Source: Gammaproteobacteria bacterium (GTDB taxonomy: Bacteria > Pseudomonadota > Gammaproteobacteria > Nevskiales > Nevskiaceae). From it: 64,000 nt of DNA. The notes under the pieces were generated by a model. The model saw nothing but the letters and a program-made list of their open reading frames with translations, was not told where the DNA came from and did not search any database. A program made the position numbers and the translations under genes. Below, piece after piece: positions 53,291-63,359 of the stretch. Location: NCBI GenBank assembly GCA_026398875.1, contig JAPLSB010000019.1, positions 248,001 through 312,000 on the forward strand, written 5' to 3'. Every line of letters begins with the position of its first letter. Position 1 is the first letter of the stretch.

Positions 53291-53602
53291 CGTGAGTCAC
53301 GAGCAGGCCCAGTGGTCAGCAAACCACTCACGGTACCGCTTGGCGTCCACGCTCGATGGAGTTCTGTCATTTGCTTGGAGGCGACGATGAAGCCATCAGC
53401 CGCAATATGGGATCGCGCGCATCCACGCGGCATACATGTATTGAGGTTTTCGTGATGTGCCGGCTGACGCACTGAACGGCTTGAATATCTCCAGTACCGT
53501 AAGCAGTCCGTCGATGCGCCGACGTGAGGCACTGCACACTTGTGACCTCGTTCGCGATTTCAGTACTCGGGCGGCCGACTATCATTGATGTGAAAAAAAT
53601 AC
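53291..53602. other. Non-coding stretch of lower GC upstream of the alginate lyase
   Basis: No convincing gene on either strand. Base composition is visibly less GC-rich than the rest of the window, as in transferred or relaxed DNA. It contains GTGAC-GTGA-GTCAC (53287-53300), a small inverted repeat. Promoter elements for the lyase are expected in its right part but none could be assigned. Confidence 0.4.
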
Positions 53603-53637
53603 TTTTCGGAAGCGCGGCGATACCGGTCTTCCGAAAA
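53603..53637 (+). promoter_or_regulatory. 10-bp perfect inverted repeat before the alginate lyase gene
   Basis: TTTTCGGAAG and its exact complement CTTCCGAAAA are separated by 15 nt, ending 53 nt before the lyase ATG. No T-tract follows, so it looks more like an operator or a leader hairpin than a terminator. Confidence 0.45.
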
Positions 53638-53690
53638 TCATTGCTTCAGATAGAACACACAATTTCAAAAAGCGAAGGGAGAGGCACGAA

Positions 53691-54800
53691 ATGATGGTGC
53701 GATGGAGTTTGAACACAGCTGCAATCGCAGCGCTCGCCGGCTTTGCATGCACGGCGCAAGCGGAGCTGTACAAGAACGTCAGCCCGGGCGGGAATTTTGA
53801 TTTTTCACACTGGTCGTTGACGATCCCCGTGGACGCCAACGGCGGCAACGAAGGCAAGGCAATCACGATCCGCCCGCCGGCCCTGCAAGGACCGAATGGC
53901 TACTCGTCAGAGTATTTTTATACCGATCCGAAGGACGGCGGTGTCGTCTTCTTCACCACGATCGTCGGCGCCAAAGGCGGCACGTCCCCGAATTCACGGT
54001 CGGAGCTGCGCGAGATGCTTGACCCGACCAAGGGTTCGGTGAACTGGTACGCCGCCACCAAGTCTGTGCTGAACGCGCAGCTTCGGGTTCTTGAAGTACC
54101 GAGCAACGGCCGCGTGATCATCGGCCAGATTCATGGTTACGGAAACGGGCAGACGCTGCTCGGCCTGCAGTACGAATACAAGGCCAAGCTCGGCACCGGC
54201 AACGTCGTCGCCGTGGTCATCGACGATCCGGATCCGAAGTCGACACGGCCGCACCAGCGCCTGACCGTCGCCAGCGGCATCCCGCTGAACCAGAGCTTTT
54301 CGTACAAGGTTGATATCGCCGGCAACGGTCAGAAGCCGAATAGCCAGGCCACGCTGACCTTCACCGTCAACAACGGCACGCCGGTGTCGACCTACGTCGA
54401 TCCGCTTTGGGACACTGTCCCGCTGTATTTCAAGGCCGGATCGTACCCGCAGGATCACGACGGCGACGACTCCGAGGTCGGCCGCGTCAAGTTCTTCCAG
54501 ATCGCGGCATCGCACCCCGACAACGGCTTGCAGATTCGGACGTCGAACACGCTGCCGCCGGCATCTGCATCAGCATCGTATGAAACCGCGCTGGCCAGCC
54601 GGGGCGGCGTTGGCGCGAAAACCTGGAAGCTGGTCAGCGGGCATCCGCCGGCAGGAATGACGCTGACCGCTGATGGCCGCCTGACCGGCGTCCCTGACGC
54701 CAAGGCCGTGTCGTCGAAGGTGCAGAAATTCACGGCTCAGGTCCGCGATGCCGCTGGCGACACCGCGCACAAGGAGTTCCGGGTGTCGGTGATGCCGTAA
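53691..54800 (+). CDS. Secreted alginate lyase, PL7 family, with C-terminal Ig-like domain
   Basis: A 369-residue secreted polysaccharide lyase. Signal peptide to about residue 24 (AQA). The catalytic beta-jellyroll (about 28-270) has all three PL7 motifs: RSELREM, QIHGYG and YFKAGSYPQ; QIH favours cleavage of G or mixed blocks in the family. The last about 85 residues (LPPASASASYE...) resemble a putative Ig/cadherin-like He_PIG module (GMTLTADGRLTGVPDAK). GGGAGAGGC precedes the ATG; the neighbourhood is gene-poor and less GC-rich upstream. A strong terminator follows. Acquisition by transfer is plausible. Confidence 0.94.
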   Translation: MMVRWSLNTAAIAALAGFACTAQAELYKNVSPGGNFDFSHWSLTIPVDANGGNEGKAITIRPPALQGPNGYSSEYFYTDPKDGGVVFFTTIVGAKGGTSPNSRSELREMLDPTKGSVNWYAATKSVLNAQLRVLEVPSNGRVIIGQIHGYGNGQTLLGLQYEYKAKLGTGNVVAVVIDDPDPKSTRPHQRLTVASGIPLNQSFSYKVDIAGNGQKPNSQATLTFTVNNGTPVSTYVDPLWDTVPLYFKAGSYPQDHDGDDSEVGRVKFFQIAASHPDNGLQIRTSNTLPPASASASYETALASRGGVGAKTWKLVSGHPPAGMTLTADGRLTGVPDAKAVSSKVQKFTAQVRDAAGDTAHKEFRVSVMP

Positions 54801-54875
54801 CCCGTGCTGTTCCGGACGTACGTGCAATCGCTGTCCGTCCGCTTCAGCCGCAACACGGTCACTTTTCACCGTGCC

Positions 54876-54904
54876 AAGGCCCACCGTCACCGGTGGGCCT
54901 TTTT
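54876..54904 (+). terminator. Rho-independent terminator after the alginate lyase gene
   Basis: An 11-bp stem AAGGCCCACCG / CGGTGGGCCTT with a TCAC loop, followed by a T-run, 76 nt past the stop codon. It is the clearest terminator on the plus strand in the window. Confidence 0.9.
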
Positions 54905-55011
54905 CATGTCGCTGACACCGTCAGAAGTCCTTCTCGCGACGGCAGACAACCCGGCGGCTCATGACCGCGATGACGGAAGCCGGCACGCTCGATGCGCGCC
55001 ATCAAGATCGG

Positions 55012-55338
55012 TCACGGCGCTGGCTTGTTCTTGCCCTTTCGCTTCGTGACCTTCTTCAACAGCCCCAAGCCCGGCACCAGTTCACTGACCACCTTCGGCC
55101 GCGTGATGCCAGCGCGCACCAGGGTCATGGCCAGCGTCCGGACGATCCGGTCACGGTTCTTGAAGACGCTGTCGACCATCGGAATCGCGCGGTCGTCCAT
55201 CACCGTAACGGTGTCGTCGGGCTCATCCCCGAAGCGGTAACGCAAGGTCAGCTTGACCTCCAGCGGCTCGGCTCGCCGCCGCAAGCGGGCGGCGTTGCCT
55301 ATGATTCCGCCCTCGTTCGTCTTGCTGTCTTTCTTCAC
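55012..55338 (-). CDS. Hypothetical basic protein, 108 residues
   Basis: A small, basic protein beginning MKKDSKTNEGG and ending KKVTKRKGKNKPAP, with a middle segment LEVKLTLRYRFGDEPDDTVTVMDD. No signal peptide or membrane helix, no recognised family. The GTG at 55338 is preferred as start; a TTG 11 codons earlier overlaps the divergent hydrolase start. Between the lyase terminator and this gene no other feature is seen. Moderately sure that it is real, given its codon use. Confidence 0.6.
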   Translation of the reverse strand: MKKDSKTNEGGIIGNAARLRRRAEPLEVKLTLRYRFGDEPDDTVTVMDDRAIPMVDSVFKNRDRIVRTLAMTLVRAGITRPKVVSELVPGLGLLKKVTKRKGKNKPAP

Positions 55339-55357
55339 GTTCCCGCCCTCGCACCCG

Positions 55358-56299
55358 ATGCGCAACGCCAACGAATCTGCTCCACCCCAGACGACCAGCG
55401 ACGCCCTGCCCGAGCATCTGCTGGTCTTCGCTCATGGCAAGGAAAGCGGGCCTTGGGGAACGAAGATCAAGCATCTCGCCGCAACGGCGAAGGCGCATGG
55501 CTATGCGGTCTTGAGCCCGGATTATAGACAGCAGCCGGACCCTGACCTGCGGGTCGCGCAGTTGCTGGCGCTGGCGCCCAAAGCGCGCCGCGCCGTGGTG
55601 CTGGCCGGATCGAGCATGGGCGGCTACGTGTCGGCGATGGCTGCTGGCGCGCTGGAACCGGACGCACTGTTCCTGATCGCCCCGGCGCTGTATTTCCCGG
55701 GCTACGATCGCGAACCGCCGGTACCGCCGGCGCTGACGCACGTCGTTCATGGCTGGGCTGACGACATCGTGGTGCCGGACAAGGCGATCCGCTTCGCCGC
55801 GAAGCACCGGCGGCCGCTGACGATGCTCGATGCCGGCCACACGCTGAACGAGCGGCTGCCGGAGCTGTCGGCGCTGCTCGGCGATCTGCTGGAACGCGCC
55901 AAGCTGCACGCGGCCTACCGGCTGGCGATTTACCGAATCGGCTCCCAGGTCGAGCGCCGCATCGGGATGGTCGACGCCGACGCCGATAGCTGGCTCGCCA
56001 CGCACGGCGTGACCGAACGCTGGGCGATCGTCACTGCCTGCAATCCGCTCGGCATCGCGGCCAGTGAAGCCGCCAACGCACTGGCATCGGAGCAGTTGCA
56101 GGCGGCGCTGCGCGAACGCGGCATCCGCCACCTGCCAGCAGACGGCCTGGACCCGCACGGTGCCTGGCCGGCCGAAGCCAGCGTGCTGCTGATCGATCCG
56201 CCGGAAGGGGTCGCCGCCGAATTCGGCCGGCAGTTCGGTCAGAACGCGATCGTCACGGCCCAACTCGGCGCCGCGCCGGCATTGCTATGGCTACGCTGA
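55358..56299 (+). CDS. Alpha/beta hydrolase fused to DUF3293
   Basis: A 313-residue protein of two parts. Residues about 18-180: small alpha/beta hydrolase of the YqiA/alpha-beta type with FAHGKESGPWGTK, nucleophile motif AGSSMGGY, then VVHGWADDIVVP (Asp) and AGHTL (His), forming a full Ser-Asp-His triad. Residues about 187-313: DUF3293 with RWAIVTACNPLG and the closing FGQNAIVTAQ. The two parts are normally separate proteins. ATG at 55358; divergent from the preceding small gene by 19 nt. Confidence 0.82.
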   Translation: MRNANESAPPQTTSDALPEHLLVFAHGKESGPWGTKIKHLAATAKAHGYAVLSPDYRQQPDPDLRVAQLLALAPKARRAVVLAGSSMGGYVSAMAAGALEPDALFLIAPALYFPGYDREPPVPPALTHVVHGWADDIVVPDKAIRFAAKHRRPLTMLDAGHTLNERLPELSALLGDLLERAKLHAAYRLAIYRIGSQVERRIGMVDADADSWLATHGVTERWAIVTACNPLGIAASEAANALASEQLQAALRERGIRHLPADGLDPHGAWPAEASVLLIDPPEGVAAEFGRQFGQNAIVTAQLGAAPALLWLR

Positions 56300-56302
56300 G
56301 AG

Positions 56303-56764
56303 TCAACTGCGGGTGACCGGCTGCGCCGGCACATAGACGGCGAATTCCGGCGGCATCCGCCGCGGCCGGCCGTGCTTCATGTCGACGCAGACCCACAGCG
56401 TCTTGCCGCGCAGCACCAGCTTGCGGTCAGCTGGCCGGATGATCTGGTAGCCGCGCCACATGGTCAGCCGGGCATCGTTCTCGATGATCCAGGTGCCCAG
56501 CAGCAACTCCTCGCCGGCAAAGGTCGGCGCGAAGTAGTCGAGTTCATGGCGACGCACGACGCAGCCGGCGTCCAGCGCCCGATAACGCTCGATGTTCATG
56601 CCGAGCTTGTGCGAGTGATCCCAGGCCACGCGCTCCAGCCAGCCGAGATAGGCGACGTTGTTGGTGTGGCCCATGCCATCGGTGTCTTCCGGCTGCACCG
56701 TGACCGGCAAAACATGCGGGTAAACGACATCCCAGTCGAATCGGGCGGGGGGCGTGTCGGGCAT
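56303..56764 (-). CDS. Acyl-CoA thioesterase, 4HBT hotdog family
   Basis: A 153-residue hotdog enzyme that hydrolyses acyl-CoA. The catalytic Asp is in VQPEDTDGMGHTNNVAYLGWLERV. It differs from the ybgC product in lacking the YYEDTDLSG form. The start MPDTPPARF is taken because the upstream 33 codons run across the suf promoter region and lack homology. Convergent with the hydrolase-DUF3293 gene (3 nt apart) and divergent from the SUF regulator. Confidence 0.9.
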   Translation of the reverse strand: MPDTPPARFDWDVVYPHVLPVTVQPEDTDGMGHTNNVAYLGWLERVAWDHSHKLGMNIERYRALDAGCVVRRHELDYFAPTFAGEELLLGTWIIENDARLTMWRGYQIIRPADRKLVLRGKTLWVCVDMKHGRPRRMPPEFAVYVPAQPVTRS

Positions 56765-56848
56765 TCGGATCGGCTTCCATGGGGCGGGCTCTGACCGGGA
56801 TTGTCGCCGACTCGGTGATCGCGCCGCACAAGCCTGCGTCGGCTCCTC

Positions 56849-56854
56849 TATAAT
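56849..56854 (+). promoter_or_regulatory. -10 element of the SUF operon promoter
   Basis: A perfect TATAAT lies 41 nt before the regulator ATG. The position 17 bp upstream reads GCACAA, far from TTGACA, so the promoter lacks a standard -35, as is common for promoters under Rrf2/IscR control. No clear IscR-type motif could be assigned. Confidence 0.6.
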
Positions 56855-56895
56855 CCGCACCATTCCGGTCCGGTATCCGCCGACAGGTTCCCCGC

Positions 56896-57363
56896 ATGCT
56901 CAAGATCGCCAAGCTGACTGACTACGGCACGCTCGTGATGACCACACTGGCGCGGGCGCCGTCGAGCATGTTGAACGCGCAGGAGCTGGCGGCTCGCTCG
57001 CATGTCGCTGCGCCGACCGTCGCGAAGCTGCTGAAGCTGCTGGTCAAGGGCGGCCTCGTTGAGTCGACCCGTGGCGTCCACGGCGGCTACCGGTTGGCGC
57101 GCAGCGCCGACGAAATCACCGTGGCCGACGTCGTCAGTGCGCTCGAAGGCCCGATCGCGATCACCGCATGTGCGCTGCACGGCGGGGGCTGCACGATTGA
57201 AGGCAGCTGCACGTCGCGCTCGAACTGGCGGCTGATCGATGACGCGATCCGCCAGGCGCTGTCGGCCGTGACGCTCGCCGAAATGGCGGCCCCTCGCGTT
57301 GCACCGGTGGCCCGCGTCAAGCCGGCAGTGTCCTTGCGCAGCATGTCGCAAGCCGCCGACTGA
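56896..57363 (+). CDS. SUF operon regulator, Rrf2/IscR family
   Basis: A 155-residue winged-helix repressor: MLKIAKLTDYGTLVM at the start, recognition helix region APTVAKLLKLLVKGGLV, and three Cys in CALHGGGCTIEGSC that should hold an Fe-S cluster. It senses cluster status and controls the sufBCDS genes that follow 39 nt downstream, a layout found in Xanthomonas relatives (suf regulator type). The C-terminal tail is Pro/Val-rich. Confidence 0.93.
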   Translation: MLKIAKLTDYGTLVMTTLARAPSSMLNAQELAARSHVAAPTVAKLLKLLVKGGLVESTRGVHGGYRLARSADEITVADVVSALEGPIAITACALHGGGCTIEGSCTSRSNWRLIDDAIRQALSAVTLAEMAAPRVAPVARVKPAVSLRSMSQAAD

Positions 57364-57402
57364 CATTCCGAATTCCCAACTTCAACAGGATCAGCAACCG
57401 CC

Positions 57403-58890
<1,488 letters not shown>

Positions 58891-58963
58891 TACCGGCAGC
58901 GCGTCACTGCTTATCCGATAGCCGCGCCAGCGCGGCTCAAACAACTTGAAGAACACCGAATCA

Positions 58964-59710
<747 letters not shown>

Positions 59711-60937
59711 GTGTCCGCGCTTGCCACCTACAGCGCCCAGTTCGAGCGCTACGCCAACGCGCTGACCGCCGCCGAGCGCGCCCCGCGCAGCGTGCAGTTC
59801 TCGCGCTTCCTCGATAGCGGCTTTCCGCACAAGGATCTCGAAGACTGGCGCTACAGCGATCTGACCGCCCTCAACGAGCGCAGCTTCGAACCGGATGTCA
59901 GCGCCAGCGATGACGCCCTGCCCGACCTGCTGCTCGACGGCGCCGACACGCTGGTCTACGTCAACGGTCAGGTCCATCCGGCATCGACGGCGGCACGCTG
60001 GCACAGCGACACCTGTGCGCTGCCGCCGCCGGCGGTCGGCATCGATGCGCTGAACGCTGCATTCGCAGCCGGCGGGCTGCGGCTGCGACTTGATCGCGGC
60101 ACGCGGCTCGATCGACCGCTGCAGGTGCTGTTCTGCAGCCGCAGCGACGGGCAGCCGACGATGAGCCATCAGCGTCATCTGATCGAACTCGGCGACGATG
60201 CCGAAGCGACCGTGCTGCTCGACTTCAGCGGCATCGGCGGCGAGCGCCTGAGCACGCACTTCTTCGACATCCATCTCGGCCGCAACGCGAAGCTGCAGCT
60301 GTACCGGATCCAGAACGAGGCCGCCGGCGGCACGCTGGTGACGCGCATCGACGCCCGCCTGTCGCGCGATGCACGGCTCGACGGCGTGACCGTCGATCTC
60401 GGCGGCGGCTTCGTCCGTCACGATCTGGACCTGTCGCTGGCCGAATCCGGTGCCGAGGCGACGATCGCTGGGCTCTATGCCCACGCCCGGCAGTCGCATA
60501 TCGACAATCACGTGCGCATCGTCCACGCCGCGCCGCATGGCACCAGCCGCATGAACTACCGAGGCCTGGTCGATGAAAAGACCAAGGCGGTGTTCAACGG
60601 CAAGGTCGTCGTGCAGCCGGGTGCGCAGAAGACCGATTCCGAGCAACGCATCGCCAACGTGCTGCTGTCGCGCAAGGCAGAAGTCAATGCCAAGCCGGAC
60701 CTGGAAATTTACGCCGACGACGTCAAGTGCGCCCACGGTGCAACGGTCGGCCAGCTTGATGCCGTGGCGCTGTCGTACCTGCGCAGCCGCGGCATCGACC
60801 ACGACACCGCACGCGCCATGCTGCTGCGCGCCTTCGCGCTGCAGATCCTCGATCGCATCGAGTGGCCGGCACTACGTGCACGCGTGGAAACCGCGCTGCA
60901 TCTGCCGGCCGAACTGACTCTGGACATCGACGCATGA
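59711..60937 (+). CDS. sufD: Fe-S assembly protein SufD
   Basis: A 408-residue SufB paralogue that forms the SufBC2D complex. Family blocks: FPHKDLEDWRYSDL, the closing GATVGQLDAVALSYLRSRGIDHDTARAMLLRAFA, and a beta-helix core. The start is a GTG immediately after the sufC stop. The stop overlaps the sufS ATG (ATGA). Confidence 0.96.
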   Translation: MSALATYSAQFERYANALTAAERAPRSVQFSRFLDSGFPHKDLEDWRYSDLTALNERSFEPDVSASDDALPDLLLDGADTLVYVNGQVHPASTAARWHSDTCALPPPAVGIDALNAAFAAGGLRLRLDRGTRLDRPLQVLFCSRSDGQPTMSHQRHLIELGDDAEATVLLDFSGIGGERLSTHFFDIHLGRNAKLQLYRIQNEAAGGTLVTRIDARLSRDARLDGVTVDLGGGFVRHDLDLSLAESGAEATIAGLYAHARQSHIDNHVRIVHAAPHGTSRMNYRGLVDEKTKAVFNGKVVVQPGAQKTDSEQRIANVLLSRKAEVNAKPDLEIYADDVKCAHGATVGQLDAVALSYLRSRGIDHDTARAMLLRAFALQILDRIEWPALRARVETALHLPAELTLDIDA

Positions 60938-62181
60938 ACGCCCCCCTGACCGAACGTCCGCCGTCGAACTTCGACCTCGACCGGATTCGCGCGCAGTTCC
61001 CGATCCTGGCCGAGCCGGTCCGTGGCGGCCGCCTTGCCTATCTCGACAACGCGGCGACCACGCAGAAGCCGGACGCCGTGCTGGCCGCGATCGACCACTA
61101 CTACCGCCACCAGAACTCCAATGTGCACCGCGCCGTGCACGACCTTGCCGAGCGCGCGACCACCGCCTACGAAGGCGCGCGCGATCGCATTGCCCGCTGG
61201 TTCAACACGCAGCGCGAGGAAATCGTCTTCACGCGCGGGACCACCGAAGCGATCAATCTGGTCGCCTACAGCTTCCTGCGGCCGCGCCTGCAGCCCGGTG
61301 ACGAAGTGCTGCTGACCGGCATGGAGCACCACTCGAACATCGTGCCGTGGCAGCTGGTGGCCAAGGAAAAGGGCGCGAAGATCGTCGCGGCACCGGTGCT
61401 CGATGACGGCTCTCTGGACTTCGACGGCTGGCTGGCGCGGCTCAACGAGCGGACCAAGTTCATCGCCGTCGTTCACATCTCGAACTCGCTCGGCACCGTC
61501 AATCCGGTCGAGCAGATGATCGCGGCGGCCCGGGCGCGCGGCATTCCGGTGCTGGTCGATGGCGCGCAGTCGGTCGCTCATCTCGCGGTCGATTTCCCGG
61601 CGCTCGGCGCCGATTTCTTCACCTGCTCCGCGCACAAGGCCTATGGCCCGACCGGCTTCGGCTGCCTGGTTGCCAAGCGCGAACATCTGGATGCGATGCC
61701 GCCGTGGCATGGCGGTGGCGACATGATCCGCACGGTGAGCTTCGAGGAAAGCACCTGGAACGAAGCGCCGTACCGCTTCGAAGCGGGCACGCCGGACATG
61801 GCTGGCGCGGTCGGCTTTGCGGCAGCGCTGGACTGGATCGAATCGGTCGGTCTTCAGGCGATTGCCGCGCATGAGCATCAGTTGCTGGTCGAAGGCACCG
61901 CGCTGCTGGCCGAGGTGCCGGGGCTGCGGATGATCGGCACCGCGAAGAACAAGGGCGGCGTGATGTCGTTCGTGATGACGGCCGGCCATGCCCAGGACAT
62001 CGGCACGATCCTCGATCAGTACGGGGTGGCGGTGCGCACCGGCCACCACTGCACGATGCCGCTGATGACCCGTTTCGGCGTGCCGGCCACGGTTCGGGCG
62101 TCTCTGGCGGTCTACAACAATCGCGACGACATCGAGCAGCTGGCGATGGCGCTGCGCAAGGCCAGCCGCCTGCTGGCCTGA
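60934..62181 (+). CDS. sufS: Cysteine desulfurase SufS
   Basis: A 415-residue PLP enzyme of the group II desulfurases: YLDNAATTQKP, HHSNIVPWQ, PLP-lysine in SAHKAYGPTG, and active-site Cys in RTGHHCTMPLM. It takes sulfur from cysteine to a carrier such as SufE or SufU. No such carrier follows; the operon ends here. An earlier in-frame ATG lies inside sufD and is not used. Confidence 0.98.
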   Translation: MNAPLTERPPSNFDLDRIRAQFPILAEPVRGGRLAYLDNAATTQKPDAVLAAIDHYYRHQNSNVHRAVHDLAERATTAYEGARDRIARWFNTQREEIVFTRGTTEAINLVAYSFLRPRLQPGDEVLLTGMEHHSNIVPWQLVAKEKGAKIVAAPVLDDGSLDFDGWLARLNERTKFIAVVHISNSLGTVNPVEQMIAAARARGIPVLVDGAQSVAHLAVDFPALGADFFTCSAHKAYGPTGFGCLVAKREHLDAMPPWHGGGDMIRTVSFEESTWNEAPYRFEAGTPDMAGAVGFAAALDWIESVGLQAIAAHEHQLLVEGTALLAEVPGLRMIGTAKNKGGVMSFVMTAGHAQDIGTILDQYGVAVRTGHHCTMPLMTRFGVPATVRASLAVYNNRDDIEQLAMALRKASRLLA

Positions 62182-62209
62182 GTGCCGGCGAGCCACTGCA
62201 AGCGGGATG

Positions 62210-62236
62210 ACCGGGCCTGCCGATCGTCGGCCCGGT
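62210..62236 (+). terminator. Hairpin after the SUF operon
   Basis: ACCGGGCC and its complement GGCCCGGT flank an 11-nt loop, 29 nt past the sufS stop. No T-tract follows, so termination is uncertain, though the position is right. Confidence 0.4.
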
Positions 62237-62319
62237 GCATCCGCAGGCGTTTGCCCTGCCTTTATGATCGGCGGACCGCAAGGCCAGCCGGGCCGTGCGC
62301 CACGACTCGGCTGGAGATC

Positions 62320-62841
62320 ATGAACACGCGCCGTCGCGCCAATGGCTTCACCCTTCTGGAACTGATGGTCGCCCTGGTCGTGGTGTCGATCCTGCTGGTC
62401 GTCGGCCTGCCGATGTTCAGCGCCACGGTGCGTCAGAACTGCACGGTGACCACGGCCAACACGCTGCTGACGGTGCTGACCGCCGCTCGCAGCGAAGCCC
62501 TGAAGCGCGACCGCACCGTGACGCTGTGCCCGAGCAGTGACGGCAGCCAGTGCGCAACCGCAGCCGGCAGCACCTGGGAGCTCGGCTACCTGATGTTTCT
62601 CGACGGCAACAGTGACCAGCGCTACGCCGGCGCGCCGAGTGAGCCGCTGCTGAAGGTCGAGCGGCCGCTGAGCACCTGTGCGCGGATCACCAAGAATGGC
62701 GACCGCCCCTACCTGCGCTACAACGGCCTTGGCCGGATGCTCGATGCCGCGAGCTTTACAGTCGCCTCGACATCGGGCGCGCGCCACGAGCGGCGCGTGG
62801 TGATCAGCCCGACCGGCCGGCCGCGCGTCGAGCGTCCGTGA
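62320..62841 (+). CDS. Type IV minor pilin, GspH/FimT family
   Basis: A 173-residue prepilin-like protein. After a short basic leader (MNTRRRANG) the prepilin peptidase site G|FTLLE is followed by the hydrophobic helix LMVALVVVSILLVVGLPMF. Cys pairs (CPSSDGSQC, and a later single Cys) fit the GspH/FimT C-terminal domain. It probably primes pilus assembly or DNA binding. First gene of a minor pilin operon with pilV and pilW; GGAG lies 7 nt before the ATG. Confidence 0.92.
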   Translation: MNTRRRANGFTLLELMVALVVVSILLVVGLPMFSATVRQNCTVTTANTLLTVLTAARSEALKRDRTVTLCPSSDGSQCATAAGSTWELGYLMFLDGNSDQRYAGAPSEPLLKVERPLSTCARITKNGDRPYLRYNGLGRMLDAASFTVASTSGARHERRVVISPTGRPRVERP

Positions 62842-63359
62842 AGCGCGCCGCCGGCATGACGCTGATCGAGGTGCTGATCGCCGTGCTGGTGCTGGCGATC
62901 GGTCTGCTCGGCATTGCCGGCCTGCAGTCGGCCGCGCTGTCTAACAACCTGATCTCGTACCAGTACACGCAGGCCTCGGCGCTGGCCCAGGCGATGACCG
63001 AACGGATGCGCGCCAATCGCGAAGGCGTGCGGCGCGGCGCCTATGCAATCGCGGCGGATGCCACGCCGCCCGCCGCGCCGGTCAATTGCGCGGTCAGCGC
63101 CTGTTCGCCGATCGAGCAGGCACAGTGGGACATCGCGGCGATCTACGCGCAGCTGTCGTCATCGGCAAACACCAGCAACATCCCGAACGGCCCGCGCGCG
63201 GTGTTGCCGGGCAGCCGGCTGTCGATCGACTGCGATGGAGGGCCCTGTGGCGCAGACAGCCTGCGCATTGTCACCGTCTACTGGGATGGCAGCCGGCGCC
63301 GGCCCGACACCATCGACTGCGAGGTGCTGCACTGCATCCGCCTCGGGTATCTGCCGTGA
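62838..63359 (+). CDS. pilV: Type IV pilus modification protein PilV
   Basis: A 173-residue minor pilin. The leader MKRAAG is cut before MTLIEVLIAVLVLAIGLLGIAGLQ, the typical PilV helix, and the globular part has a set of Cys residues. The GTG start overlaps the preceding stop (GTGA). PilV sits at the tip complex with FimT, PilW and PilX. Confidence 0.92.
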   Translation: MKRAAGMTLIEVLIAVLVLAIGLLGIAGLQSAALSNNLISYQYTQASALAQAMTERMRANREGVRRGAYAIAADATPPAAPVNCAVSACSPIEQAQWDIAAIYAQLSSSANTSNIPNGPRAVLPGSRLSIDCDGGPCGADSLRIVTVYWDGSRRRPDTIDCEVLHCIRLGYLP

